Assembly: GCA_037367405.1 (NCBI GenBank)
Contig: JAZKJV010003278.1
Location: 496,001-560,000 of the forward strand
DNA: 64,000 nucleotides
Origin: Ottelia alismoides
Lineage: Eukaryota > Streptophyta > Magnoliopsida > Alismatales > Hydrocharitaceae
Direction of reading: 5' to 3'
The notes under the pieces are model-generated. The model made no database searches and was not told the origin of the DNA. It saw only the letters and a program-made list of their open reading frames with translations. The stretch's first letter is position 1. The number at the start of each line of letters is the position of its first letter. Shown here in pieces: positions 50,828 to 61,419 of this stretch. A program made the position numbers and the translations under genes.

Positions 50828-50845
50828 TGGCGCCGTTGCCGGGGA
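50828..50845 (+). other. Element E primer-binding site (tRNA-Asp, perfect)
   Basis: TGGCGCCGTTGCCGGGGA is the exact reverse complement of the 3' end of plant tRNA-Asp including CCA. It is two bases after the 5' LTR and primes minus-strand cDNA synthesis. Confidence 0.93.
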
Positions 50846-52592
50846 ACAACAACGAGTAGTTCATCTTTTTGTCTGTTTGTGTTTGTTGTCTACCATTGCT
50901 TCATTTCATCTCTCTTTTGATTTTGATATATACTGTTGAGCTTTCTGACATTCTTTTTCTTGTCTTCTTGCGAGGGTCCGCGGAGCGAGGCGGATCGCCT
51001 AGGGGATCCGAAGCAACCACGTGAGGCAGAAGTCGGCTGTTCTTTAGCCAAGCCGGCAAAAGAGAGCAGGATGGGAGAGAGAGAGTAGTAGATAGCTTGC
51101 ATTTTATTTTTGTGAGAGAGTGATTAATTTATAATAATACAGGACTCAAACACTCAGACTTCCGGGCCTAATTTCCGGGTGTTTATTCACCCGGGGGCTC
51201 ACCACGGCTTTTATCGTGTTTTTTCCGATTGTCATTTTCCGGTTTTGTTTTTATTTTCATTTCTTTTGTGGAATGAGCCCTTAGTTATAGGCCTTGTTTG
51301 TTCGATTAAATTAGGTCCAAACACACTAAAAACCATTGCATGCACCTATAGCTCGTAGTTGGACTTAGTTTAATTAAACAGTCAATTCACTTATCTTTGA
51401 TCCGCGCACCGCGAGCTCATCCCGCCAAGCGCTTCTCCTAAACTCGATGTGTCGAGAGAAGGAGGGGGTAGCCTAGACCGGACCTTAGGATTGGAGATCA
51501 GTGATTGACTCGTGGTTCTTAACGCTAGAAGTTGCCTACCTTAGGATGATTTCCACATTGCATACCGGCATATAGATTAGGTTTATAAAATTCTGCTTTG
51601 CATCCCGCATGGAGAGAGCTGGGATTCGCTGTAAGTCTTCTCACTTTGCATCCATCATCTAGGCACAAAGGTGAGATTTCCACCTTGGTGTCGACTTGCA
51701 TCGACTTTTCCGACTCTATTCTCCTTCTGTTTTTGGACAAAGTAGGATCAAGAAAATAAAAAAATCATTAGGCGCTTGTTTGAACTCACTCAAAAGAAGC
51801 GATAACAATAAAAAAAATTAAAAAAGGGACTGCTAAGAAAACCTTGACCAAAAATAAAATTGGTAATTGGATTCCTTGATTGGGGAGAGTAACACCCTCA
51901 CTTGTATTCAGGTTGCATGGGAAGGTCTCGTTCCAAGTGAGCAGAGTGCTTCGTAAGGATTAGAGCCCAAATCCCAGCTTGTGGCTACCTTGTGTATCGC
52001 CTGGATTTCCGAAGTATTGGCGCTACTATCGTACATAGGCGAGTAGGGCTTGGTCGCCATTGGTGACTCACTATTGTGTGAGCACCGACCTTGTCCGAGG
52101 TACCGAGCATAGGCCATGCCTTCACGGGTGTGTCTGTCTCACTGTCTGCGTCCGAGTAGGATCTTGCATGCTCACGGGTGATTCCGTTGAGAGCGAGATC
52201 TGAAGTATCGGTTTCGCCTATTGGCTTCCTCTCTCTTTTTCTTTGGCTGAGTAGGGATCCAGGAAGGGTTACAAGGACCTTAAAAAGCGCAAGCTACAGG
52301 TTACACAGGAGGAGGACAAGTACGAGAATACTTTTCCGGCAGTACTCTCTCCTTTAGGCGTAGCGCTCTAAGGACTCGTGAAAAGATTAATTCCTGAATT
52401 CAAGTTAAAACCGACAAGATAAAAGCCGAACCTTCACGGCTTCATGTGTTGAGTTGGTGAAATCACCCCTGCTTTGTGTTTGATTGCTAGTTTATTTAGG
52501 TCAAGATAAAAACACAGCACAATAGTGCGCAATTTTTCTTTTCATTTCCTTCTTCTTCTTCTGCATTCACCTTGTTTCTCCCAATAATCAAG
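50846..52592 (+). other. Element E untranslated leader
   Basis: 1.75 kb without a supported gene. Blocks conserved with A and C include 'cttgcgagggtcc' (50967), 'gagcccttag' (51267), 'aaggattagagcc' (51954) and 'cgagtagggcttgg' (52031). Function is unknown; packaging and translation-control signals would be expected here. The minus frames at 50890-52117 are shadows. Confidence 0.65.
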
Positions 52593-55230
52593 ATGATGGG
52601 ACAGAGATCTCGTAGGCTGACTTTGTCGGCACCGCTATCCAGCACTCCTCCTCATTCATCTAGGACGACCTTGGAGAGTCCACTCTCCGAGCCTGAGTTT
52701 ACCTCCACCATGTTCCCCCTCGACCACCCTTCTCATTCTCCTTCTCTCTGTCGAATAGTTTCACAATTCAGTGCATCACAGAGTTCAGGACATTCTACAG
52801 CACCTGAGATGGCCTCTTTTGCTTTTTCAGAGAATCCCGAGATGGCTGACAGAGGCGAGCACCTAGATGACCATGATCACCCTCCTTTCTTATTTGATCA
52901 AGAAGCCATCAACAATTCCTTGCTAGCGTCCTTGGAAACCATGCAAAGGCAGATACGCGACCAGGGAACCTTCATGGGTGATCTCATGAGAGAAATTGCA
53001 CAGATGAGAGAAAACCGACCTGGGGGCGGTGGTGGTGGAGGAGGAGGAGGACCTGATGCAGGAGGAGGTGATCCCGACGCTGAGAGACCGCCACAAACTA
53101 TCATGAGGGAATTGCACAATCCGGCCGCATCCCTCACTCATCGTTGGATCAGACTTCCGCCGATCCATGGAGATTTCGAGCTTCGGCCCCATACCATTCA
53201 GCTTCTACCCAAATTCAATGGGTTGCCGACCGAAGAGCCGCACCTCCACCTCCAAGAGTTCGAAATGATATGCAGCACGATCCATGACAGGCTGATGACT
53301 GAGGACACGATCAAGATGATCGCCTTCCCATTCTCATTGGTTGACAGAGCCCGCATATTGGCTCAAACACCTTGGGCGATTCATCGATACATGGGCAGAT
53401 CTCCGGACCACGTATCTTAAGAAGTACTACCCTCTCAGCCGGACTAATGCAGCCAGAGCTATGATAAGCAACTTTGTCATGATCCCTAATGAACAATTCC
53501 ATGAAGCATGGGATCGATTTCGAGAGCTCATTGAGCGGTGTCCACACCATGACATATCTAAGCCCAATTTAGTGCAAAGCTTCTTTTGTGGGCTGACACC
53601 GGAGCTGCAGGGGATTGTCAACGCCTCTTGCGGTGGGTCGTACTTTTCCAAGGGTGAAGACGATGTTTGGGCCATTTACGAGGGCATGGCAGAAAACTCA
53701 ACCATGATGGCCCAAGCCCGTGTTTACACACAGCAGAAGCCCCCGCAAGGAGCAGGATCATTCCAGAGGATCGCCCGCATCGATGCCGGTCCTAACACAT
53801 CATCGGCCGCCGCAGCCCAAGCTGAATCAACCGCAGCCGACATGGGCATCATTAGTGAGAAGCTGGACCGTCTCGAGATCCTCGAGAAGAAACAGATGCA
53901 AGGCATGGCCCAGATGGACCAAATTGCCAAGACGATGAGTGACCTGAAGACGCAGATCCTTTGCGTCCAGGAGGCACAGACTTCTTCCCAACAGCCTCCC
54001 AGGTCACAGGCTGACCCCACCAGTAGCAGTTCCAACCAACCCTCTACCTCGTAGCGCCAAATCAATCATATACAGGCAGAGCCGGTTCCACTGCTACAGT
54101 ACTACCCAGCGCATCCACCATCTCATACACTCAGATGGTAGTCTACCAGCCGGAGCAGCCACTGGCAGTTCTTCCTCCACCCTCCTTTAAGCATGAACTA
54201 TTGATGGAAGTCAATGGGATTTGATACGACCGGCACCGTCAGCCCGGGATCCGTCGTGATCACCCCGGATTTCGTTGGGGCAATGGTGGTTCTTCATCTC
54301 AGCAACAACCTCCTGCCCAAGGACAACAGAAGAGCCAGCCACAGCAGCAGCAGCTCCAATATGCCCACCAGCAGCAGTACCATCGTGGTCCTCGTCCCGC
54401 TTATCAGGGACAACAGTGGAGGCAGCGACAGCAGCCTCAACAATCTTATCCCCATCCTCCCCAGTATCAACCACAGCAGCAGCAGCAGCCTCATTTCCAG
54501 CAGGGACAACCATCTGGTTCTCAGGGTCTCGCCTTCCAGAACCCAGCAATTAGATGATCTTGCCCGCTTGCTCTCCGAACAACGAGCATCCTTCAGACAA
54601 GAAATGGATGAATTCCGGCAGGAGATGAGGGAAATAATCAAAGGCAAGGCCGCCATACCCGCTCAGATTGAACCTAACCCGAACAATCTGAAAAGGAAGT
54701 CTGAGCAGGTAGAGTTTACAGAGGAACTCTCCTAGTGACTATTTGAGTGACATATCTCTTTCTTTGTATGATGCTGATTTTGTGACTACTAGGAGCAGTA
54801 GGATGTCGGCCGGCGGCGCCTCTTCTGAGCGACAACCACCAGCTGAATCAGGAGCGCCAGAGGGGCAGAGTAGAGGTGCTGATGCCGCCAATGGTGATGT
54901 TGAAGACGATGGTGCTGAGGCCACCAATGATGGAGATCCAGACGACGGTGCTGAGGCCGTCGTGAGACCAGATACAGACGGTGGTGCTGATGCCACCATT
55001 TTGGATGCCGAGGCCAGAGCGCGGTGGTGATGCCGCAGAGTCAGGTGCCGGTGGTGGTACTAAGGCCACCACATCCACTTTTTGCTGAGCTCCCTCTGTG
55101 ATGTAACCACCTTTTGTATCTATGGACTGTGGTAACAAAAAGAAAAACAAAAATATGAATAAAGGAAAGTTCTGTTTACATTGCGGATCCATATGTGTTG
55201 AATGATGATGATTGTATGGATTCTCCTCCT
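52593..55230 (+). pseudogene. Element E gag and acidic linker
   Basis: The ATG at 52593 (MMGQRS) is chosen by match to B; the frame open upstream lacks an ATG. The first 276 codons run to 53420 and include a glycine run (about 53020-53050) and LTHRWIRLPPIHGDF. A one-base shift near 53347 moves the capsid-like core (YLKKYYPLSRTNAARA, NEQFHEAWDRFRELIERCPH) to the frame ending at 54054. Then come a Gln-rich segment, another shift near 54545, SEQRASFRQEMDEFRQEMRE, NPNNLKRKSEQVEF, and an acidic tract of GADAA/GAEAT/GAEAV/GADAT units (54743-55030). No zinc knuckle is visible. Confidence 0.85.
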
Positions 55231-55720
55231 TCACAGGCACAGTAACCTATTCCTACTCCTCCATCTGAGGAGGCCCCTACCATCCCCTTCCCTGAGGCAC
55301 TCCGCCGGGCGAAGAGGAATAAAAAAGAAAATCCAAAAAAGAACCAGCAGGTAGAGTTCGGCAACCAAATGATCGATAGATTTTCACATTCAGCTAACTC
55401 TACGGGAAGCATTTGAGCATATCCCCTCTTCAAAAAGAACTTGAAAGAGACAACTACTGTCCGTAGAAAGAAGAGGGACATAGATAAAATCCATATGCTC
55501 ACTCATGACACTTGCTGTGCCATTCAGAACACATTGCCAACCAAAGACCCGATACAGGAGCTTCCTATATCAGATGCAAGATTCAGGAGCAGTGGTTCGA
55601 TCGTACTCTATTAGACAGCGGGTCTTCGATCAACCTCATGATGAATCCAACTGGAAAGATCCTGTAGCACGGACCCTAGCCTTGCCTACAGATTCACTAT
55701 ATCTCAAGCTCATGGCAGTC
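55231..55720 (+). pseudogene. Element E protease remnant
   Basis: A lysine-rich approach (PFPEALRRAKRNKK near 55285) precedes the protease as in B. The catalytic Asp-Ser-Gly with SSINL is encoded at 55614-55622. The frame ends within a few codons, and the ILGCPFLA block found in B is missing, so the C-terminal half of the protease appears deleted. The 155-codon frame at 55505-55972 reads this stretch in a different register. Confidence 0.7.
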
Positions 55721-56150
55721 GAGAGCCGAGAGAGCACACCCCTGGACGAGGATACACCTGAGGTTGATAGTGTTGGGATGAATGGTGCTGATGATTTTCA
55801 TTCTTGCTTATCTTCTTCTGATCTCTCGGATTTAGACATTGACTGGGATGATTTTGATGACTATTTACCTTGTCTGATTCCTTCTGAGCCAACAGCCATG
55901 ACTGAGTGCGAGCCAGTGCAGTTTATTGATGATTCAGCAGGCCGCCCTTCGTCAGAAATTCATGCAGAGTGAGAGTTCTCCCATGCAGACTTGGTAGCTT
56001 TTACACAGACATATCAGAAGCCAGATCTGCACCTCCCAGTTGTCCAGAACTGAAACCTCTGCCGCAGTCGTTGAAGTATAGATTCCATGCGGGTGAGCCC
56101 GATATGCACCCAATAATTATCTCAGCAGGTTTGACTGGAGGGCAAGAATC
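55721..56150 (+). pseudogene. Element E PR-RT linker
   Basis: Acidic coding (DLSDLDIDWDDFDDYLPCL) followed, in another frame, by CPELKPLPQSLKYRF and IIISAGLTGGQESHLMEVLE, the segment that leads into RT in this lineage. The frame switch is near 55975. Confidence 0.7.
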
Positions 56151-57100
56151 CCATCTGATGGAGGTTCTTGAAAGAAACCACAAGGCAATCAGATGGAGTA
56201 TAGCTGATCTCCAGGGGATTAGTCCGGGCTCTGTGCTCTCACCACATCTATCTTGAGAATGACGCTAGGCCGTCGCGTGAGTTCCAACGACGGCTGAACC
56301 CGAATCTTCGAGACGTAGTCATGAAAGAAATTTCAAAGTGGTGGAGCGCCGATTTTATCTATCCCATCTCCGACTTCTAAATGGGTTAGGTCCATTACAT
56401 GTGGTACCTAAGAAGACGGGTATCACTACAGTTGTCAATGAGTCTGGAGAGGAGACCGCTAACAGAGTGCCCACTTAATGGAGGGTCTGTGTGGGACTAC
56501 AGACGATTGAATGAGGCCACCAAGAAGGATCACTTCCTGCTACCCTTCATTGATCATATTATCGAGCGGCTAAATGGGAAGAGTCATTACTTCTTTCTTG
56601 ACGGGTACTCTGGATATAATCAAGTGGCCCTTGCGCCCGAAGACGAGGAGAAAATGACATTCACCTGTCTGTTTGGGACCTATGCTTTCAGACGGATGCC
56701 CTTTGGTCTATGTAACGCTCCCAGCGACATTTCCAAAGGTGCATGTTGTCCATATTCTCGGACATGGTGGGTGACTGTTTAGAGGTCTTCATGGATGACT
56801 TCTCGGTCTATGGCGACGGGTTCGATGCTTGTCTTGACTGCCTAGACCGTTTGCTTCAGCGCTGCATAGAGGTCAATCTTGTTTTATCTTGGGAGAAGAG
56901 TCACTTCATGGTGACTCAAGGGACGATCCTTGGTCATACGTCTCCAATAGGGGCATGGAGGTCGATCTGGCCAAGGTGGATATCATCAGAAAAATCAATC
57001 CACCGTCCAACTTGCGTCAGTTGCGGTCTTTTCTGGGGCATGTCGGTTTCTACCGACGATTCATTCAGGACTTCAGTCGTATTGCCCGACCGCTTACTGA
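56151..57100 (+). pseudogene. Element E reverse transcriptase (multiply frameshifted)
   Basis: Pieces in three frames: NHKAIRWSIADLQGISPG up to 56256; DYRRLNEATKKDHF, FLDGYSGYNQVAL and FRRMPFGLCNAP in 56399-56782; then FMDDFSVYGDGFD (catalytic Asp pair) in 56743-57108; then LRSFLGHVGFYRRF in 56889-57401. One-base shifts fall near 56232, 56375, 56390, 56490, 56725 and 56940. All key motifs survive as sequence, so the damage is mainly from small indels. Confidence 0.88.
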
Positions 57101-57600
57101 CTTGCTGACAAAAGACACCGAGTTTATTGTCAATGATAAGTGTCTTGTATCTTTTGAGACTCTAAAAAATATGGTTGTTTCAGCTCCTGTCCTTCAGCCA
57201 CCCGATTGGTCTCTCCCATTCGAGATCATGATAGGTGCTTCAGATTTTGCCGTTGGGGCTGTGCTTGGACAGAGGAGGGATGGATTACCTTTTGCCATTC
57301 ACTACGCCAGCCGGACTTTGGATGCCGCCCAGCGGAATTACACTGTGACTGAGAAAGAGATGCTGGCAGTAGTTTTTGCTCTGGATAAGTATCGATCTTA
57401 AATTCTCGGATCTAGAGTTACAATTTACACTGATCACACCACCATCCGGTATTTAATGGCTAAGAAGGATGCCAAAGCATGCCTTACTAGATGGATCCTT
57501 CTGCTCCAGGAATTTGATATTGAGATTAAGGATAAGCCTGGAGTCAAGAATGTGGTGGCGGATCATCTCTCCAGATTGGAGAATCTTGAGGAATCTGAGC
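57101..57600 (+). pseudogene. Element E RNase H domain
   Basis: Continues the 56889 frame: LLTKDTEF, then [14 protein letters not shown] where B has TDAS, so the first catalytic Asp is replaced by Gly. [17 protein letters not shown] and IYTDHTTIRYL are kept. A TAA at 57399-57401 (tyrosine codon in B) interrupts the domain. The same frame resumes at 57456 and runs into integrase. Confidence 0.85.
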
Positions 57601-58942
57601 CCAGCGCACCTATCACAGAGACATTTCCAGATGAGGCGATCTTGGCTATCACCTCGCTCCCGTGGTACGCCGACATTGTGAACTATCTTGTCGCCAAGAC
57701 GGTTCCACAAGGTTGGCCCAGGCAAAAAATCGAGACCTTCCTGACGAAGGCCAAGTTTTACCATTGGGAGGATCCCATCCTTTATCATGAAGGATGGGAC
57801 AGCATCTGGAGGAGGTGCATTCCTCAAGAAGAGCAGCATAGCGTCCTCACATACTGCCACAATCTTGAGGCAGGAGGACATCATTTTGGAAAAAGGACAG
57901 CACAAAAGGTGCTTCAATCCGGCCTATGGTGGCCTACTCTCTTCAAGGATTCTGACGAGTTCATGAAGAGATGTACTGATTGTCAGAAAATGGGAACCTG
58001 CGGACAGAGAGACATGATGCCCATGCAACCCATTCACTTCTGTGAGGTTTTTAATGCATGGGGAATTGATTTCATGGGCCCATTTCCTAAGAGTCAGGGA
58101 TTTGAGCACATTTTGCTCGCTGTGGATTATGTCAGTCGATGGGTTGAGGCCATCCCCCACCCGAGCCGCAGATGCTAAAACTGTGTGCAATTTCTTGAGG
58201 AAAAATATCATTTCACGGTTCGGGGTACCTAGTGTCTTGATTTCTGACGGGGGGTCTCATTTCATCAATGACAAGGTTAGGGCCCTTGCAGACGAGTTCG
58301 GCATTGACCATCGGGTTGCCACACCGTATCACCCTCAGACTAATGGTCTTGCGAAGTATCGAACCGGGAGATAAAAACAATCTTGCAGAAAGTTGTCCGC
58401 CCAGACCGAAAGGATTGGTCACAGCTTTTGGACTCGGTCCTGTGGGCCTATCGGACTTCTTTCAAGAATCCATTAGGGACATCTCCCTTTCGACTCGTCT
58501 ATGGAAAGTCGTGCCATCTGCCAGTGGAGATCAAGCATAAATCCTTTTGGACAGTCAATGAGTTACTGTTAGATCCCGAGAGCATAGGAGAACAAAGAAG
58601 AGCAGAATTGGCAGCCTGAAAGAACTGAGAGACACAACTTTTTCTAACAGCCTACAATACAAAGAGAAAGTGAAGACATGGCACGATTCTCACATCAGCC
58701 ATAAATAGTTTGAGCCAAAACAGAGAGTATGGTTGTTTGATTCCAGGCTAAAATTATTTCTAGGAAAATTACAGAGCAAGTGGAAAGGTCCGTATGTGGT
58801 CAGGAAGGTACATGACAATGGCAACATCGACATATCCGAACCGTCATCTTCCTCTACCTTCCGTGTCAATGGTCAACGCCTGAAGCTATATCTAGATCAT
58901 GATCTGCCGACCATTGACATTGCCCCCATTCTTCTGGTATGA
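57601..58942 (+). pseudogene. Element E integrase
   Basis: The frame 57456-58178 has the HHCC zinc finger with both cysteines (KRCTDCQKMG) and [13 protein letters not shown] shift near 58160 leads to LISDGGSHF in 58042-58374. A base loss near 58340 falls in the segment with the catalytic Glu. 58383-58619 and 58733-58942 cover the core end ([16 protein letters not shown]) and the C-terminal GPY/F domain (KLQSKWKGPYVV). A stop at 58617 and one near 58708 separate them. The end at 58942 matches the end of pol in B. Confidence 0.88.
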
Positions 58943-59127
58943 GATGTGTTCTTTGACTCATATCATCCGCATCTCATACATGAATAGCACTTCCATCTTC
59001 CGCTGCACAGATCATCTGTCTATATCATGCTCTCATCTGCTAATTTCTTTTCTTCTTTTCTTCTTTTCTTCAATCCTTTTCTATCTTCTTTTTGTATCGA
59101 AAAGGTGCCACCCTTGTAGACAGATTT

Positions 59128-59506
59128 CTATACTTAGGACGTACTTTGTCCTAAGTATAGGGGGTTTGCACCCGAGTTCTTTCACTTTCATTTTGATCCT
59201 CTCCATTGTCTCCTCTTCTTGTCTATACTTAGGGCTATTTTACCCTAAGTATAGGGGGAGACAATCTGAGTACGATCTGTTCATTCTCCCCCTTGACCCT
59301 CCCTGCATTGTGTACAGTCTGCTATACTTAGGATTCTTTGATACTAAGTATAGGGGGACGGTCAACTTCTTATTGATTCATTCATCAGTTATTTATTCTT
59401 TAGACTTGTCTATACTTAGTACAAGTTATGTCTTCTCTTTTCTCTCCGATCTATGAGGACACAGCTCCAGCTAAGTATAGGGGGGTCGTATATACTATGT
59501 ATATAC
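59128..59506 (+). repeat. Element E hairpin/PPT-like array
   Basis: H1 59128-59164 (13-bp stem, loop GTACTTT), H2 59223-59258 (12-bp stem, loop CTATTTTA), H3 59323-59358 (stem with one mismatch), H4 59410-59485 (10-bp closing stem, long loop), then GTATATAC twice (59488-59495, 59499-59506). Each 3' arm CTAAGTATAG is followed by four or more G. Spacers are 51-64 nt. Order, spacing and arm sequence match elements B and C. The 185-codon frame at 58899-59456 runs through it and is rejected. Confidence 0.88.
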
Positions 59507-61399
59507 TTTAGCCATAACTCGTACTTTCGTATTTTCCTAATAAATATGGCTAATAATTCTTTTAAATTCATTAAAAACCGTAATAAAAAGGTGTTTTGTT
59601 CCTCAGATTCTTTTTGTAATTACTGATTAATAAATCAGGTGAAAATGTTTTTTGCAAAATGTTTGAAAAATAGTTTGAAAATCTTTGTGAAAATCTATTG
59701 AAAACTATTTTGAAAATGTTTTGTTACATGTTTTCAACCTTTGTAAAAATATGTGGTTTGTAAAAATTTATTTTCTTTGTGTAAAATAAAAGGTTTGAAA
59801 AATGATTTGCAAATGGTTTGAAAAAAATGGTTGCAAAAATATTTTGAAAAATCTATCTATAGTGTTTGGAAAACCTTTGCAAAATGATTTTCAAATGCGT
59901 GTACATGTTTGTAAAAATTATTTTGGACTATAGTTTTCAAAAGTGTTTGAAAAACTTGTGTCAAATAGGTTTGAGGAACGCATACATCTCACCAAAATTC
60001 ACTACCTATATATATGTATAAAATTGACCACTTACCCTGTAAATTCTTAAAATCCACTTCTTGTATATATAAGAAGCACTCCCGTGTACATAGTTTTCAC
60101 CTAACTTTTAGCCAAAAACTTTTTGTTTTCAAAAATCCCAAAAACATTTACAAAACTAAAATCCAAAAACACTTGAAAAATCTTTTTGAAAAAAATGCAT
60201 ATGCATCATCATCATCTTTTCAAAAATCCATAAAAAGTTCAAAATCTTTGAAAATTACATCACAAAAATATTTTCTGCATAGCATTCGCATTTTTCGGTT
60301 TGAGTTTGATAGTTGAACAAGTCTAAGTAAAATCCGGAGATTGGAGCTTGATTGGATCTGAAATCTACCTAATAACAGGAACCTTATTGGAACTAGGTTT
60401 GAGGTACTTCAGGTCTAGTTGACTTAATTCTTTGAGGATCACGAGACTTGGTTCAATGGATTCTTGACTGCCTAAGCAGTGTACTTCGGAGCACATGCAC
60501 GACTCTTGTTGATAATGACCTAACTTGTTCACCTGCACCTTCACATGGCTCAACTCAGTTGGAGTGGTGAGGGGATTGGATTTGCCGGTATGAGACGCAC
60601 ACAAGTGGAAACACTTGTCCTCCTCTAGAGAGGGAAGTGCACCCCAACCCGTCCAGTGATGAGGAAGTCTAAAGACAGGAGGCTGTGGGTTGCAATAAAG
60701 CTTCAAAAGAGGGATAGTCTACTGGCTCAAGAAGAAAAACTCCTTATGTAAATGCTGCTGTGAATAGTATTCAAAAAAAAAGTTTAGGCATGTACAAAAA
60801 TAAAAAGCCTGCAAAGTATGTACAAATGTTGTAAAGCCAATAAGCAAGCTTGAGTTCCAAAGTCATATCATATGAGCCTGCAGCAGGATGACTTGACTAC
60901 ACTGGTCTTGCATCCTAGGATAGGTAGCTACACTGGCTACCGTCCATTCTTCTCTTCACCCCCTCCTCTTGAGCTGGTTGCCACTTGAACTTAGAAGGGA
61001 ATACCCCGCTCCTCGAGGATGGAGTTATTGGATTGGGGAATCATTGGGTTGTCGTACTGAAGAAGTCAGTTTCTTTGCCATTCTAGTTGGGGAGAGCAAC
61101 CATCACTTACACTGTACGAGTCAGATTCATAGTCGTAAGAGTTTGCGTATGAGTTGAAGTATTTCTGACCTGGTTATTGAGGAGACTTGGACAGAGTTTT
61201 GGGATTCTCGAGGACTGTTGGATTGCAAATTCAGTTCTCACTAAGGTTCTGCCCGCACTAAAATTCCAAAGGTCCGACTAAGCTCCAAACTTTGATTTTG
61301 TGAAGACAAGTTTGATTATCAAATAAAATCCAAGTTCTTCTTTTTCTTTTCTTTCTTTTTCTTTTGCACTTATTGCATAAGTGTTTGCTAGGGACTAGC
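59507..61399 (+). other. Element E 3' untranslated region
   Basis: No supported gene. It begins with a conserved 'ctttagccataactcg' block, then an A/T tract dense in TTTGAAAA/TTTGCAAAA words (59640-59960), a block conserved with B (60300-60740), twin hairpins with loop TACACTG (60886-60941), further conserved text to 61330 and a pyrimidine tract (61340-61372). The frames at 60014-60316 and 60365-60706 have no domain and are not kept in B. Confidence 0.65.
60886..60941 (+). other. Twin hairpins with TACACTG heptaloop
   Basis: Hairpin one (60886-60915) has outer stem GGATG/CATCC; hairpin two (60923-60941) has GGTAGC/GCTACC. Both present TACACTG in the loop. The equivalents in B and C keep the loop while the outer stem changes in a paired way (GGGAG/CTCCC in B, GAATG/CATTC in C). 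Confidence 0.7.
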
Positions 61400-61419
61400 A
61401 AAGGTAAAGTATAGGGGGA
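61400..61419 (+). other. Element E polypurine tract
   Basis: AAAGGTAAAGTATAGGGGGA abuts the 3' LTR start TGATGAATCC. Its second half, AAGTATAGGGGG, is what follows each array hairpin. Confidence 0.88.

Noticed and set aside
54211..54656. 112- and 120-codon minus frames
   Set aside because: Antisense shadows of the Gln-rich segment of E gag.
58899..59456. 185-codon frame overlapping the end of integrase in element E, hydrophobic, possible env-like protein
   Set aside because: It runs through the hairpin array, is rich in Phe/Leu/Ser from T-rich DNA, shows no signal peptide or env motif, and I see no corresponding frame in B or C.
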